The notes beneath the pieces were generated by a model. That model was not told where the DNA came from and did no database searches. It saw only the letters and a program-made list of their open reading frames with translations. From Eubacterium sp. (lineage in GTDB: Bacteria > Bacillota > Clostridia > Oscillospirales > Ruminococcaceae), in assembly GCA_022511265.1 (NCBI GenBank), contig JAFLRX010000006.1, forward strand, positions 1 to 46,358: 46,358 nt of DNA. Direction: 5' to 3'. Shown here one piece after another: positions 16,702 to 25,897 of the stretch (positions are counted from its first letter, which is position 1; every line of letters starts with the position of its first letter). Both the position numbers and the translations under genes were made by a program.

Positions 16702-18276
16702 ATGAAGAAATTAATTTCTTCCATTTTGACAGCAGCTGTCGCACTGACTGCAGCTTGTTGCACAGCAGCTGTCGCAAGTGCTGCGGACGCAAATGATGCG
16801 AAAGTAACACTCAGTGTATCCTTGGATAAGGATACTGTCTCAAGAGGCGATACCGTAACGGCAGTCATCTCTTTGGATGACAATCCCGGAATCATAGGCG
16901 CAAGACTTAATGTAGCGTATGATGAAAGTGTTTTGTCTATCGCTGATGCAAGCAGCGTTGTAGACAAACAACTGCTTGGTGGGCTTATCCCCGTAACTGT
17001 AGCTAATAACCCGTTTATAATTTATTGGTTAGAGGGCATGGGAATGGCAACCGCAAACAACACTTCTGAAGGTGTTTTGGCAGAGATCACTTTTAACGTA
17101 AAAGAGGATGCTGAATTCGGGGCACTTACAGATGCAGTTACGGTAGAAGTACTTCAGATCCCGTATATTTCGGAATCCGGTGCGCGTTTACAGTATACTG
17201 CTGATACTTATGTAGATAATTCTACCGAACTTCGTGTTCCCTGTACGACCCACTCATGGGGTGCATGGAATGAAACCAAAGCTGCAACATGTACTGCAAC
17301 AGGCTCTCAAACAAGAAAATGCACTGTTTGCGGCGAGACGGAAAATGGAACAATCAAGGCCCTCGGTCACGATTACGGCAATTGGGCGTTGTCTACTAAT
17401 CCTACTTGCACCGAAGCAGGTGAAGAAACCAGAACATGCTCTCGTTGCGATGCAAAAGAGACTCGCCCTGTTGATAAGCTTGGTCATGACTTTGGCAACT
17501 GGGAGCAGACCACTGATCCTACCTGTACTGAGAAAGGCGAAGAAACCAAGACATGCTCACGCTGTGATGCTAAGGAAACACGCACTGTTGATGCCCTCGG
17601 ACATGACTGGAGCGAGTGGGAAGTAGCTGTTGAACCTACTTGCATCGAAAATGGCAAGGAAATCAGAACCTGCTCACGCTGTGATGCGGAAGAAACATTT
17701 ATCAACGATGCTCTCGGACACAAGTGGGGCAGTTGGGAAATAACCGATGAGCCTACATGTACCGAAGAAGGTAAGCAGGTCAGAAATTGCGAACGTTGCG
17801 ATGCAAGCGAAGAAGATGTTGTTACCGCACTTGGTCATGATGTATCGGAAGAGAATGCCGAAGTAGTTAAGGAAGCTACTTGTACCGAGGACGGAGAACT
17901 TAAGGGTATATGCGATCGCTGCGGAGAGGAAGTAGTTGAGACAATTCCTGCTCTTGGTCACGATTGGGGTGAATGGGAAGTAACCAAGGAAGCCACCGAG
18001 ACTGAAGAAGGCGAGCAGACCAGAACCTGCGCACGCTGCGGTGAAACAGAGACTGAGGTTATCCCTGTTATTGAGCCTGAAGAACCCGACAATACTGAGG
18101 AACCCGGAAACACCGAGGAGCCCGGTAACACTGAAAATCCCGGTAATACCGAAGCACCCGACAATTCCAACAATGATAATCCTCCGACCGGGGTTGTTCC
18201 CGCTGTAAGTATTTTCGTGCTTATATCTGCCGCAGGCGCTGCAATGGCAGTATCCGGCATAAGAAAGCGCAAGTAA
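16702..18276 (+). CDS. Cell-wall-anchored cohesin protein (mini-scaffoldin) with seven CxxC repeats
   Basis: A 524-aa protein with ribosome site AAAAGGAGAT. Signal peptide 1-28. Residues ~33-175 fit a cohesin: VTLSVSLDKDTVSRGDTVTA, then NPGIIGARLNVAYDESVLSI, and a late GVLAEITFNVKEDAEFG strand. Seven ~40-aa repeats follow (~178-455), most with an LGHDxGxW start and TCTExGxxxRxCxRC pairs of cysteines that could bind zinc. Then come a Pro/Glu/Asn-rich wall-spanning linker, NPPTG, a hydrophobic segment and an RKRK tail, which is a sortase sorting signal of variant type. It is the only cohesin in the window, so it is the natural partner of the dockerins encoded upstream. The cohesin call is by pattern; a structure comparison would settle it. 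Confidence 0.8.
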   Translation: MKKLISSILTAAVALTAACCTAAVASAADANDAKVTLSVSLDKDTVSRGDTVTAVISLDDNPGIIGARLNVAYDESVLSIADASSVVDKQLLGGLIPVTVANNPFIIYWLEGMGMATANNTSEGVLAEITFNVKEDAEFGALTDAVTVEVLQIPYISESGARLQYTADTYVDNSTELRVPCTTHSWGAWNETKAATCTATGSQTRKCTVCGETENGTIKALGHDYGNWALSTNPTCTEAGEETRTCSRCDAKETRPVDKLGHDFGNWEQTTDPTCTEKGEETKTCSRCDAKETRTVDALGHDWSEWEVAVEPTCIENGKEIRTCSRCDAEETFINDALGHKWGSWEITDEPTCTEEGKQVRNCERCDASEEDVVTALGHDVSEENAEVVKEATCTEDGELKGICDRCGEEVVETIPALGHDWGEWEVTKEATETEEGEQTRTCARCGETETEVIPVIEPEEPDNTEEPGNTEEPGNTENPGNTEAPDNSNNDNPPTGVVPAVSIFVLISAAGAAMAVSGIRKRK

Positions 18277-18317
18277 GCACTATTTTTTCGTATCAATATA
18301 ATTATTTGATTTAAAAC

Positions 18318-18354
18318 AAATCTCAGCCACTGTGAAGTGGCTGAGATTTTTCTT
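18318..18354 (+). terminator. Terminator of the dockerin/cohesin operon
   Basis: 13-nt arms AAATCTCAGCCAC (18318-18330) and GTGGCTGAGATTT (18337-18349), followed by TTCTT. It lies 40 nt after the cohesin gene. Confidence 0.85.
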
Positions 18355-18370
18355 GTAGCTTAAGCGAAAA

Positions 18371-19090
18371 TAAACCACCGCTTGAAGCGGTGGAATAAAA
18401 ATCTTTAGATGCAAGAAAAATCCTCCTGTGGTATAATAGAAGCGGGTTTGGCAACCGCAAAAAGAACCAAATGAGGAAATGTCACTGAATGACAATCATA
18501 GTTTAACACATTCTAAGTGGAATTGCAAGTATCATATAGTGTTTGCGCCGAAATATCGGAGAAAAGTGATATACGGACAAATAAAGGCGGATATCGGAAG
18601 TATATTGAGGAAGTTATGTGAACAGAAACGAGTAAATATAATAGAGGCAGAAGCGTGCCCTGATCACATACATATGTTGGTAGAGATACCGCCCAATTTA
18701 AGCGTATCGCAGTTTATGGGGTATCTAAAGGGAAAAAGCTCACTAATGATATTCGACAGACATGCGAATTTGAAATACAAATATGGGAACAGGCATTTCT
18801 GGTGCAGAGGGTATTACGTAGATACTGTCGGAAAGAATAAAAATGCAATAGAAGAATATATACGAAACCAACTACAAGAAGATATTGCAATGGACCAGAT
18901 AACGCTGAAAGAGTATATTGACCCGTTTACGGGTAGCAAGAACCAATAAGCAATAAAGAACAGCCGCTATAGCGGCTGCTCGTGAATAAGAATGCGGTTG
19001 CCAGGCTTTTCAAGCGTGCCTTCAGGCACAAGCCGATATTACGCCCTTGAAGGGCGAGTGCAAACCATCAGTTTCACTGGTGGTTTTGAT
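18371..19090 (+). mobile_element. IS200-type insertion sequence
   Basis: A single transposase gene is bracketed by imperfect subterminal hairpins rather than inverted terminal repeats. The left hairpin is CCACCGC-TTGAA-GCGGTGG (18375-18393). On the right are CAGCCGCTATAGCGGCTG (18961-18978), CGCCCTTGAAGGGCG (~19053-19067) and a final CCATCAGTTTCACTGGTGG-type hairpin before 19090. An extended -10 TGGTATAAT (core 18431-18436) precedes the transposase, followed by a GCGGGTTTGGCAACCGC hairpin that may hide the ribosome site. Exact ends are estimates. It inserted downstream of the operon terminator. Confidence 0.7.
18479..18949 (+). CDS. tnpA: IS200/IS605-family Y1 transposase TnpA
   Basis: A 156-aa protein behind GAGGAA. 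WNCKYHIVFAPKYRRKVIYG is the family's N-terminal signature. The HUH motif is DHIHMLVEIPP, and the catalytic tyrosine is in the helix around WCRGYYVDTVGKN. TnpA proteins cut and rejoin single-stranded DNA at hairpin ends. The length is normal and all key residues are present, so it is probably active. No tnpB follows, so this is an IS200-like element without the RNA-guided partner. Confidence 0.95.
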   Translation: MSLNDNHSLTHSKWNCKYHIVFAPKYRRKVIYGQIKADIGSILRKLCEQKRVNIIEAEACPDHIHMLVEIPPNLSVSQFMGYLKGKSSLMIFDRHANLKYKYGNRHFWCRGYYVDTVGKNKNAIEEYIRNQLQEDIAMDQITLKEYIDPFTGSKNQ

Positions 19091-19233
19091 TGTCTATTGC
19101 GGCGCATATTATAATCTTTCTCGGTTTGGAATACTCGATATTACGCCAAGGTGATATAGAATGTCTTTCATGACGCAATAAAACTCCTTCGCAACGAAAT
19201 TTCTGGATGCTCCGTAATTGAATGTACCATAAA
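19091..19233. other. Intergenic stretch with recurrent 28-nt motif
   Basis: No gene. The segment 19088-19116 resembles segments at 1419-1450 and 27564-27594 (core GTCTAyTGCGGCGCA). Nothing else is recognised. Confidence 0.3.
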
Positions 19234-19659
19234 TCAGATTAAAACCCCATTGCAATGGTCCACTTCATGCTGAATAATTTGCGCAGTCCAGCCTATGTAG
19301 GTTTTTATACGCGTTTGCAGTTCAGTAGTTTGATACCGCACCTTAATCGTCCTGTACCGCTTGCATTTGCGAGGACCACCAAGGAGGGACAAGCAGCTTT
19401 CCTCGGTATCGTACGCGCCGTCCTTCTTGATAATTTCGGGATTTAGAATCACCGTATATATGGGATTTCGCCCGCTTTCATCTAGAAAGGCGATAATTCG
19501 CTTGCGAATGCCAATCATATTCGCCGCCATTCCGACGCAGCTGTCCTTGTGTGCCGTCAGCGTATCGAGCAAATCCTGCGCAACCTGCATGTCATCTTTT
19601 GCCGCCGTTTCCGACTTTCCCGCAAGGAAAATCGGATCGTGCATGAGTTCTTGAATCAT
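19234..19659 (-). CDS. def: Short-form peptide deformylase
   Basis: A 141-aa protein starting at ATG 19659 behind GGGAAGAG. It removes the N-formyl group from new proteins. Motif I is GMAANMIG, where the usual form is GxGxAAxQ; motif II is EESCLSL with the metal-binding Cys; motif III is QHEVDHCNG with HExxH. The canonical catalytic Gln of motif I is not present. As far as I recall this belongs to a short deformylase family of Clostridia that ends soon after motif III. It lies 14 nt behind the Bcp gene and is probably co-transcribed with it. Confidence 0.85.
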   Translation of the reverse strand: MIQELMHDPIFLAGKSETAAKDDMQVAQDLLDTLTAHKDSCVGMAANMIGIRKRIIAFLDESGRNPIYTVILNPEIIKKDGAYDTEESCLSLLGGPRKCKRYRTIKVRYQTTELQTRIKTYIGWTAQIIQHEVDHCNGVLI

Positions 19660-19673
19660 CGCACTCTTCCCTT

Positions 19674-20129
19674 TTACGCTAGCTCCGCCAAAATCTCCGA
19701 CGCGTTGGTGTCGGGATTGACCTTCGACATGATTTTTTCGATGTTTCTGTTTTCGTCGATGATAAAGATGGTACGGACAACGCCAATTCTGATCTTGCCG
19801 TAGTTTTTCTTCTCCTGCCACACTCCGTAGGCTTGGATCGCTGTCAGCTCGGGATCGGATAGGAGGATGAAGGGCAGATTATACTTCTCGACAAACTTTT
19901 GGTGTGATGCAGTACTGTCCTTGCTGATGCCGATGACTTCGACGTTCTTCTCCTGAAAGCTCTGATACGATCTAGCGAAGGCACAAGCCTGCTGGGTACA
20001 GCCGTGTGTGTTGTCCTTGGGATAGAAATAGAGGACTACTTTTTTACCGAGGAAATCGGACAACGAAACTGATTTGCCGTTCTTGTCCTGTAATGTAAAA
20101 TTCGGTGCTTTGGTTCCGATTGTAAGCAT
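19674..20129 (-). CDS. bcp: Thiol peroxidase, Bcp/AhpE-type peroxiredoxin
   Basis: A 151-aa protein with ribosome site AAGGAGT. It reduces hydrogen and organic peroxides using thioredoxin. APNFTLQDKNGKSVSLSDF and VVLYFYPKDNTHGCTQQAC show the peroxiredoxin fold. The peroxidatic Cys is in GCT and a resolving Cys lies five residues later, as in Bcp/PrxQ. A His stands where most members have Pro (NTPGCT). The length is normal. First gene of a two-gene minus-strand unit with the deformylase. Confidence 0.93.
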   Translation of the reverse strand: MLTIGTKAPNFTLQDKNGKSVSLSDFLGKKVVLYFYPKDNTHGCTQQACAFARSYQSFQEKNVEVIGISKDSTASHQKFVEKYNLPFILLSDPELTAIQAYGVWQEKKNYGKIRIGVVRTIFIIDENRNIEKIMSKVNPDTNASEILAELA

Positions 20130-20310
20130 ATTTTTATACTCCTTGTTGATTTATTGGTGTGTTGTTACGCTGTATAACACCTTCAGCCATGTAACTAAAT
20201 TGTATAATGAATCATGCTACTAAAGGACATTATTTTTTTGTGAACGATCCCATGATTCCGCGAAATCCATATTTTCTCTGTCGCATTCACCATGGCACTG
20301 TACTTCTTCA

Positions 20311-20385
20311 CTTATTTGTACTATCTCTGCATCTTCTTTGTAGAAACAACATCTACCACAAAGGTTTGCTGAAGTCCAAAAAAAT
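20311..20385 (-). other. Decayed copy of the 1911-1980 promoter/leader region
   Basis: The 20130-20396 gap has no supported gene. Bases 20311-20385 align by eye with 1911-1985 (shared CTTATTTGT, CTTTG, CTACCACAAAGG, GAAGTCCA). The -10 (TAGATG instead of TATAGT) and the start region are degraded, so this looks like a remnant of the same mobile-element family. Confidence 0.4.
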
Positions 20386-20396
20386 AAAATGTAGGA

Positions 20397-21215
20397 CTAT
20401 TTGTTTTCTATGTTATCAAACCTTTTTTCTTGAAATACAACTTCGCCATACAGGAAATCCATTATTATCATTTTAACAACCAATTTATCTCTATCCAGAT
20501 ATGTAATATATCGGTACATATCATCTTGAATGTCCGCCCAATCCATCATGAAAAGGCCAAAATCGAGCTCGCCATCTCCTTCCATTTTTTCAAGTATTGG
20601 CTGCACGACAAAAATATTCCTAAAGACTCTAGAGCCTATTTCGGGCAACATTTTGTCGTTCATAACTTCTGCGCACTCAAGCTTTTCCCACTCCGTTTCA
20701 CTGATAGTTGATCTCATTATGTATTTAGTATACAGAGGATCTCCATCCCAATCGTGAAAGTAATAATTTTCAGATAGTTCATATACAACATGACCAATTG
20801 CTAATTTAAGAAGTATCCGACCAATCCTATTATCAAAAACAAAGTGTTTTTGATCTAATGCTTCTTTGATTGATATTTTGGCTTCTCGCTTTTCCTTTCG
20901 GTCATCTGGATCTATTTGTAAAATTTCCAGATTATTATCAACAAAAATTGCTTTTAGACATTCGATATATGTCCTTGTATACAGTTCATCGGGGGAAAAA
21001 CTGTTATTACATTTTTCACATGCCGGTAATACAGGGGGATCACTTGGTAATGGCCTTTTCAGAAATGCTTTTGATGGCACATGCTCTCTTGTATTTGCAA
21101 TTGAACCGCAGTAAATACAGTAGTGAGTTCCTTTTCTGGAAAACTCTACAAAAGGCTTTAGAGTTTCGTTTCCCCAAAAGCAATTAAAACTGAATTCTTT
21201 TTCTTCGGCATCCAT
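20397..21215 (-). CDS. HNH-type nuclease-like protein of defence operon
   Basis: A 272-aa protein with ribosome site GAGGTG. Residues ~31-75 hold a zinc-HNH-like core, HYCIYCGSIANTREHVPSKA then PACEKCNN, with two CxxC pairs and the EHVP segment of HNH endonucleases. The C-terminal half is acidic, has no recognised domain, and ends at TAA 20397. It lies 66 nt downstream of the receiver-like gene in the same direction and is probably the last gene of the methyltransferase/ATPase operon, where it would be a candidate effector nuclease. Whether the core is catalytic is uncertain. Confidence 0.6.
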   Translation of the reverse strand: MDAEEKEFSFNCFWGNETLKPFVEFSRKGTHYCIYCGSIANTREHVPSKAFLKRPLPSDPPVLPACEKCNNSFSPDELYTRTYIECLKAIFVDNNLEILQIDPDDRKEKREAKISIKEALDQKHFVFDNRIGRILLKLAIGHVVYELSENYYFHDWDGDPLYTKYIMRSTISETEWEKLECAEVMNDKMLPEIGSRVFRNIFVVQPILEKMEGDGELDFGLFMMDWADIQDDMYRYITYLDRDKLVVKMIIMDFLYGEVVFQEKRFDNIENK

Positions 21216-21281
21216 ATATTCACCTCATATGTGGTAATTAATGTACTTAAGCTATCCTAATTTTTCTATAAATGTTTCCTT

Positions 21282-23285
21282 TCACACAACAAACAAATTG
21301 ACTGTATTTTTGGCCTTTTGAATTTTGAGCTTTTTACCATTTGATAATGATAACTCTTTTTCTTCGGAATCAATAATCAATTCACCGTCGGCTAATGAAG
21401 AAATTTCTATACCCAGCGTTTCAGTTATCCTCTCTATTTCTTTTTTGTCAATAACCCAGCACCAATCTTTGCGATTATTCTTGTCTGGATTAGGGACACA
21501 CTGAATACAGGCAAACAAATCTTTTTCCAGGTTGCGATTAAACACAACTGGAAGTATAGTTTCTTCTTGGCGAATAAGATTAATGGTTTGGAAGGGCTGA
21601 CGTCCACGATATTCTAAATAAAGCTTATACAAATAAAAGACATAGCTATGAGTAAGACGACAAACACGCCGAAGATTAAAAGTTGGCGTATCGCTATCCA
21701 TTTCAAAATCATTGAAAGATATTAAGCGTGGGGTATAATCATTGCTAGTGATCAGATTAAACGCTTCTTCTGCTTGTCCCCTCAAAACTTTAATTGAAGA
21801 GAAAAACTGCTGTAATCTTTTATGATATTCAACCATGTAGTTGGGCAAGAGCTTATACTGTATGTTGTCTAACCCTTGTGATAGTGTAATTTTGCACTGA
21901 CCGTCAGAGTTAAAAGCACACAGATTGATTATCTCATGCGCTATGTATTCTCGATGTTGATAATCGACTTGGAGTATTTCGCTTTCATCAGTGAGCGATT
22001 TTCGAAAATTGTATATTGAGGCTGTTTTTAGATTGTTTGCCCACTTAGAAAATTGCGATTGTTTCAAGAGGGTGGCCGGCAATAATTCAGCCAATGCATT
22101 CCTGGGGCTTTTGTTGGGTCTGCGTGCCATATCGCAGTCTTGTCCAATCAATACATACCAATGACCGTTATCATCTGTAAAGATATCCCCAGCAGCAACA
22201 GGTAAATAATACTCATTTATGGTGTAGTCAAAAGCCTCTAATGTATTGAGCTTTTGAAGGGACACGTCTGGCACATCATCGGAGTCCTCAAGACTATTAA
22301 TCACTCGTGATAGCGCTATTAAATGCTTAATAGTCTCTGAATTCTTATTTGAAGCTGTAGAAAGAAGTCGAATCCAATCGTTGATAATTTGATATTCTGA
22401 TTCCCCCTCGTTCCGAGCTTTTCTTGATAAGTAGAAAGCAATTCCCTTATTTTTCTTGGCAGATTCAAACGCCCCATCTAATCCGACAAGTGTTTCGTTT
22501 TTAAGTTCAGACAGGAAGTAATTGTAGGCACTCTTTGCGATACTGGTCTCAAGATTATCAATGCTATCTTTGGATGTATATTCGAAATAAACTTTATCAC
22601 TAATTACTTCAAAAGCATCTTGTGATGAGAAGATACTTCCAACAATATTTTTCCTTTCCGAAGTACATGCCTCCTCGATGACTTTAACTATCTCATCAGC
22701 GCGCTTAGCATCATCTAATTGGTTATCGATAATACAGACTACACTCTGATTGTTAGTAGCCTTATCAATATCGGTTTTAAACAAGCTCTGTGTTGAAGCC
22801 GAGAAATCCGTATAAATGCGTATAGGCTTTGTACGACTATCAAAAAGAACATAATCGTCAAAAAGGACATCAAACTGAGAAGGGTGAGTTACTCCAATGC
22901 CATATTTTGCGCCCAGTTTGTATGCATCAGGAAGGGCCTCTCCTTCAATATCAGAGTACAGTTGTTCAATTTCGTCTTTTAGAGCAGGATCAAAGGCGTT
23001 TACAAGCGAAAAAGCCCCGGTAATATCTCCAAAAGTGACATTGTCTCTCCAGCTACCAATTGCATCAAAACATTTATCGAAAGCTTCGAGATATCTTTGT
23101 AATTTCACCGCAAGATCTGGAGAAACGCTGTTGATATCAGACAAATAAAGCTTACGATCTTCTAAATGCAGGCGTGTTATATCATATAATGCACTTTCCT
23201 TTTTGTATTTGTTCTGTTTGAAATCGTCCTCAAAAATAATAATGCATTGACAATTTATCGAAGAAAATAATTCTCTATAGTTCAT
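21282..23285 (-). CDS. Receiver-like protein coupled to GHKL ATPase
   Basis: A 667-aa protein whose ATG overlaps the stop of the ATPase gene (TAATG), so translation is probably coupled. Residues ~183-265 read QSVVCIIDNQLDD then VGSIFSSQDAFE and VYFEYTSKD, which fits a response-regulator receiver fold with an Asp on strand 3, Ser/Thr on strand 4 and Lys on strand 5, although divergent. A region around 365-400 (YLPVAAGDIF then WYVLIGQDCDMARRP) looks like a second domain. The rest is not recognised. With an ATPase that has a histidine-kinase-like C-terminus next to it, this may be the signalling partner of a defence system. Function is inferred. Confidence 0.5.
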   Translation of the reverse strand: MNYRELFSSINCQCIIIFEDDFKQNKYKKESALYDITRLHLEDRKLYLSDINSVSPDLAVKLQRYLEAFDKCFDAIGSWRDNVTFGDITGAFSLVNAFDPALKDEIEQLYSDIEGEALPDAYKLGAKYGIGVTHPSQFDVLFDDYVLFDSRTKPIRIYTDFSASTQSLFKTDIDKATNNQSVVCIIDNQLDDAKRADEIVKVIEEACTSERKNIVGSIFSSQDAFEVISDKVYFEYTSKDSIDNLETSIAKSAYNYFLSELKNETLVGLDGAFESAKKNKGIAFYLSRKARNEGESEYQIINDWIRLLSTASNKNSETIKHLIALSRVINSLEDSDDVPDVSLQKLNTLEAFDYTINEYYLPVAAGDIFTDDNGHWYVLIGQDCDMARRPNKSPRNALAELLPATLLKQSQFSKWANNLKTASIYNFRKSLTDESEILQVDYQHREYIAHEIINLCAFNSDGQCKITLSQGLDNIQYKLLPNYMVEYHKRLQQFFSSIKVLRGQAEEAFNLITSNDYTPRLISFNDFEMDSDTPTFNLRRVCRLTHSYVFYLYKLYLEYRGRQPFQTINLIRQEETILPVVFNRNLEKDLFACIQCVPNPDKNNRKDWCWVIDKKEIERITETLGIEISSLADGELIIDSEEKELSLSNGKKLKIQKAKNTVNLFVV

Positions 23286-25897
23286 TACAAGTCCTCCGAT
23301 GTATTGCTGACAATCAAAAACTTAAACCGATTTCCGTATTGATTTCGATCCTCAAGCAATTCGATTTCTCCACCAAAAGAATTCAAAAGTTTCCTCACAA
23401 TATATAATCCCATACCGCGTCCTTCGGAAAATGGTTTTCCGGATTGTAAAGGTTCAAAAAGAATATCTTCCATGCTCTTAGATACACCAGTACCAGTATC
23501 ATATATTATTATTCCGTCAATACCATGTTCTTCGATAGTAATCTCATCAACTCCAGAAAAAGAGTAATAAGGATCACTTTGCGCTCTTTTCCTCCGGACA
23601 TCAATCCAATAAAGAGAATTGTTAATTAGATTATAAAAAACATGCAAAAGAACTCCTTTGGGAACAAACCAAGTGAGATCTCCTGTTTTGCAGTTGATAA
23701 AGATTTTTTCTTTTTTAACATTTTCCTTTAAATTTTCGGCAATCCCAGAAACTACAGAAAAAACGCTTTGATAAATAAACTCATCGAACGTACCTTTCTT
23801 TATAAACGTAGTTTCTAAAAAAGAATACAAATCACCGACTTGATCTAATTTCCCGGAAATATTAGTATAGCTATTTTGGATTGGTACAACGTGATGATTA
23901 TATGCTGGCACATCACCACTATTCACAAAATAATCTTTCAAATAAGCAAAGTGCTCATCAGTTTTCGGTGATATTCCGGTTTTGCTTAGAGAATGAAGTT
24001 CATGGGTTATCGTCTCAGTAATAAGTCCGTTTGCCATTAGCTTGTAGTTGTTGTAGGACTCGACCTCTATAGCCTTTAGTTGTGCATCTGCTTCGGAAAG
24101 AAGTACAGCTGTTTTTTCTTGCACAGTTGAATCGGCCTTAATATCACTGTCAAGTTTCTTTAGCGTATCAGATAAAAAAGAATAACTCTTCTCGGGTAGT
24201 GAAACCTGATCGGTTCCATCAATCCTTTTTCCCTGATCTAAATGCTGTGCAACATCTTGCAAGGCTTTTTGCATACGTTTATTTCTGCGGATCATCTCTT
24301 GGAGATCTGCATCATTCTTTTTTACTCTTTTTGCTAAATTTTCGCCTAATAAACCTTCTTCAGCCAATAGAACTTTGATAATATCATTTGCCTTTCTGTT
24401 AAGCTCATAAAACAAATAATTGAAGACGACATTAATCAACAATTTAAATGCTTCCGATGTCCTATTTTCACTGATATCAAGCCTAGAGCTGATTTCCTGA
24501 ATATTATCTTGGGAATCATCAGAAAGAGAAACATAGCCCACGGTATTACCTAAATCAAATCGATACCACTGTTGACCTTTTGTCCTGAATTGTTGCAATT
24601 TAATCCAATCGCTTTCTTTATCTCCCAAGAAACCGATTCGATATACACCACGGTATAATTTTACTCCATTATAATTTTCCAAAAAATATTTCAAATCGCT
24701 CAGTGAATAGCGATGATCCGTATGGTTCAATTCAAATGCAGAATCTATAATAATTTTATCTCCAATAGCTGCACCCTGTTTAAAACTATATATTGAACCA
24801 TTAACAGGAGCGATTTTAGTTAATTCTTTGATAGTCTCATTTGCTTTTTGTCTAATAAAGTCTTCGAAGACTTCCTTTTTCCTTGGTGATTCATTCGTTG
24901 CGTAGAAGTCGCTTAATATCTGATAGAAATAATCGGTTAGCTCATTTGTAGATAATGTAGACTCAAGAACATTGCCTATACGACCCGAGTTTTTAATAAG
25001 CAATTCCTCATAATATTGATGAGATTTTTTTAACCGCTTGAATGCTTCCGCTTTGACAAGCGCACGATGGACACGTTCAATAAACCATGGTTTAATAGAT
25101 AATCCATAGTTTAGTAATTTCTCTTCATTTCTTTGAAATCGGAAATGATGGACAGATTCAGCCAATTCCAGCGTATCATGTGGGAACGCGATATCAACTT
25201 TATTGTTATCAAAATAAAAGTTAATGCGAGGGGAATTAGTGTTATCAGTAATGAATGGTGAAATCAAAAAATTAAGTGCCGATTTAAGATCTCGGTTAAT
25301 CTGTATTTGGTTTTCTACTCCACCGATACCGTCAAGTGGCAATTGCTGAAACTGAATCGCATTGTCAATGTAGTCCTCAAGATTAATTCCAAAAATCCAC
25401 AGACGAGTATGATGACTAGTGGATGGTGCTTCAAAACTGGGGACCTCTTTTGCACCTTTAATTACATCTTCCCAATTGATAAAAACATAAGATGTGTGAT
25501 TCTCTTTAGGAGAAGAGGTTTCAACAAGAAGAGCAGAACCGAGACGCTGTGTAGCAAGTCGCCCAATTCCCTTCTCTCCAAGAGAGCTGCTTTCATTAGA
25601 CTTAATATTCGTCGCGATTTTTAAAAATCCATCATCAATAACGCGATCAGTCATTCCTAAACCATCGTCTTCAACAATAAGAAATGGCATCCTAAAGTAA
25701 TCATGAGGAATATTTTCTGCAAGTAAGTTGTCATTTACCTCTATCGGAAGGAAATTATTACATACACGTAAATTGATTGTTTTTGCTTTAGCGTCAATAG
25801 AGTTCTTAACAAGCTCAATTACTGCGACCTCTGACGAAGTTATTAAATCTCGCCCAAGATGCTTAATTACACGCGGATCAATTACGATTTGTCTCAT
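23285..25897 (-). CDS. Dual GHKL ATPase (MORC/histidine-kinase-like)
   Basis: An 870-aa protein. The N-terminal GHKL/HSP90-type ATPase has ELVKNSIDA (N box, ~28-36), VEDDGLGMT (~75-83) and SLGEKGIGRLATQRLG (~104-119), as in MORC/MutL-like proteins of restriction systems. Residues ~510-610 are predicted coiled coil. The C-terminal part looks like a histidine kinase: ETITHELHSLSK (H-box-like His), NLINNSLYW (N box), YDTGTGVSK (G1) and GRGMGLYIVRKLL (G2). Two ATPase modules in one chain are unusual. It overlaps the methyltransferase gene by 20 nt and is followed by the receiver-like gene. It is probably the sensor/ATPase of a modification-linked defence system. Confidence 0.75.
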   Translation of the reverse strand: MRQIVIDPRVIKHLGRDLITSSEVAVIELVKNSIDAKAKTINLRVCNNFLPIEVNDNLLAENIPHDYFRMPFLIVEDDGLGMTDRVIDDGFLKIATNIKSNESSSLGEKGIGRLATQRLGSALLVETSSPKENHTSYVFINWEDVIKGAKEVPSFEAPSTSHHTRLWIFGINLEDYIDNAIQFQQLPLDGIGGVENQIQINRDLKSALNFLISPFITDNTNSPRINFYFDNNKVDIAFPHDTLELAESVHHFRFQRNEEKLLNYGLSIKPWFIERVHRALVKAEAFKRLKKSHQYYEELLIKNSGRIGNVLESTLSTNELTDYFYQILSDFYATNESPRKKEVFEDFIRQKANETIKELTKIAPVNGSIYSFKQGAAIGDKIIIDSAFELNHTDHRYSLSDLKYFLENYNGVKLYRGVYRIGFLGDKESDWIKLQQFRTKGQQWYRFDLGNTVGYVSLSDDSQDNIQEISSRLDISENRTSEAFKLLINVVFNYLFYELNRKANDIIKVLLAEEGLLGENLAKRVKKNDADLQEMIRRNKRMQKALQDVAQHLDQGKRIDGTDQVSLPEKSYSFLSDTLKKLDSDIKADSTVQEKTAVLLSEADAQLKAIEVESYNNYKLMANGLITETITHELHSLSKTGISPKTDEHFAYLKDYFVNSGDVPAYNHHVVPIQNSYTNISGKLDQVGDLYSFLETTFIKKGTFDEFIYQSVFSVVSGIAENLKENVKKEKIFINCKTGDLTWFVPKGVLLHVFYNLINNSLYWIDVRRKRAQSDPYYSFSGVDEITIEEHGIDGIIIYDTGTGVSKSMEDILFEPLQSGKPFSEGRGMGLYIVRKLLNSFGGEIELLEDRNQYGNRFKFLIVSNTSEDL

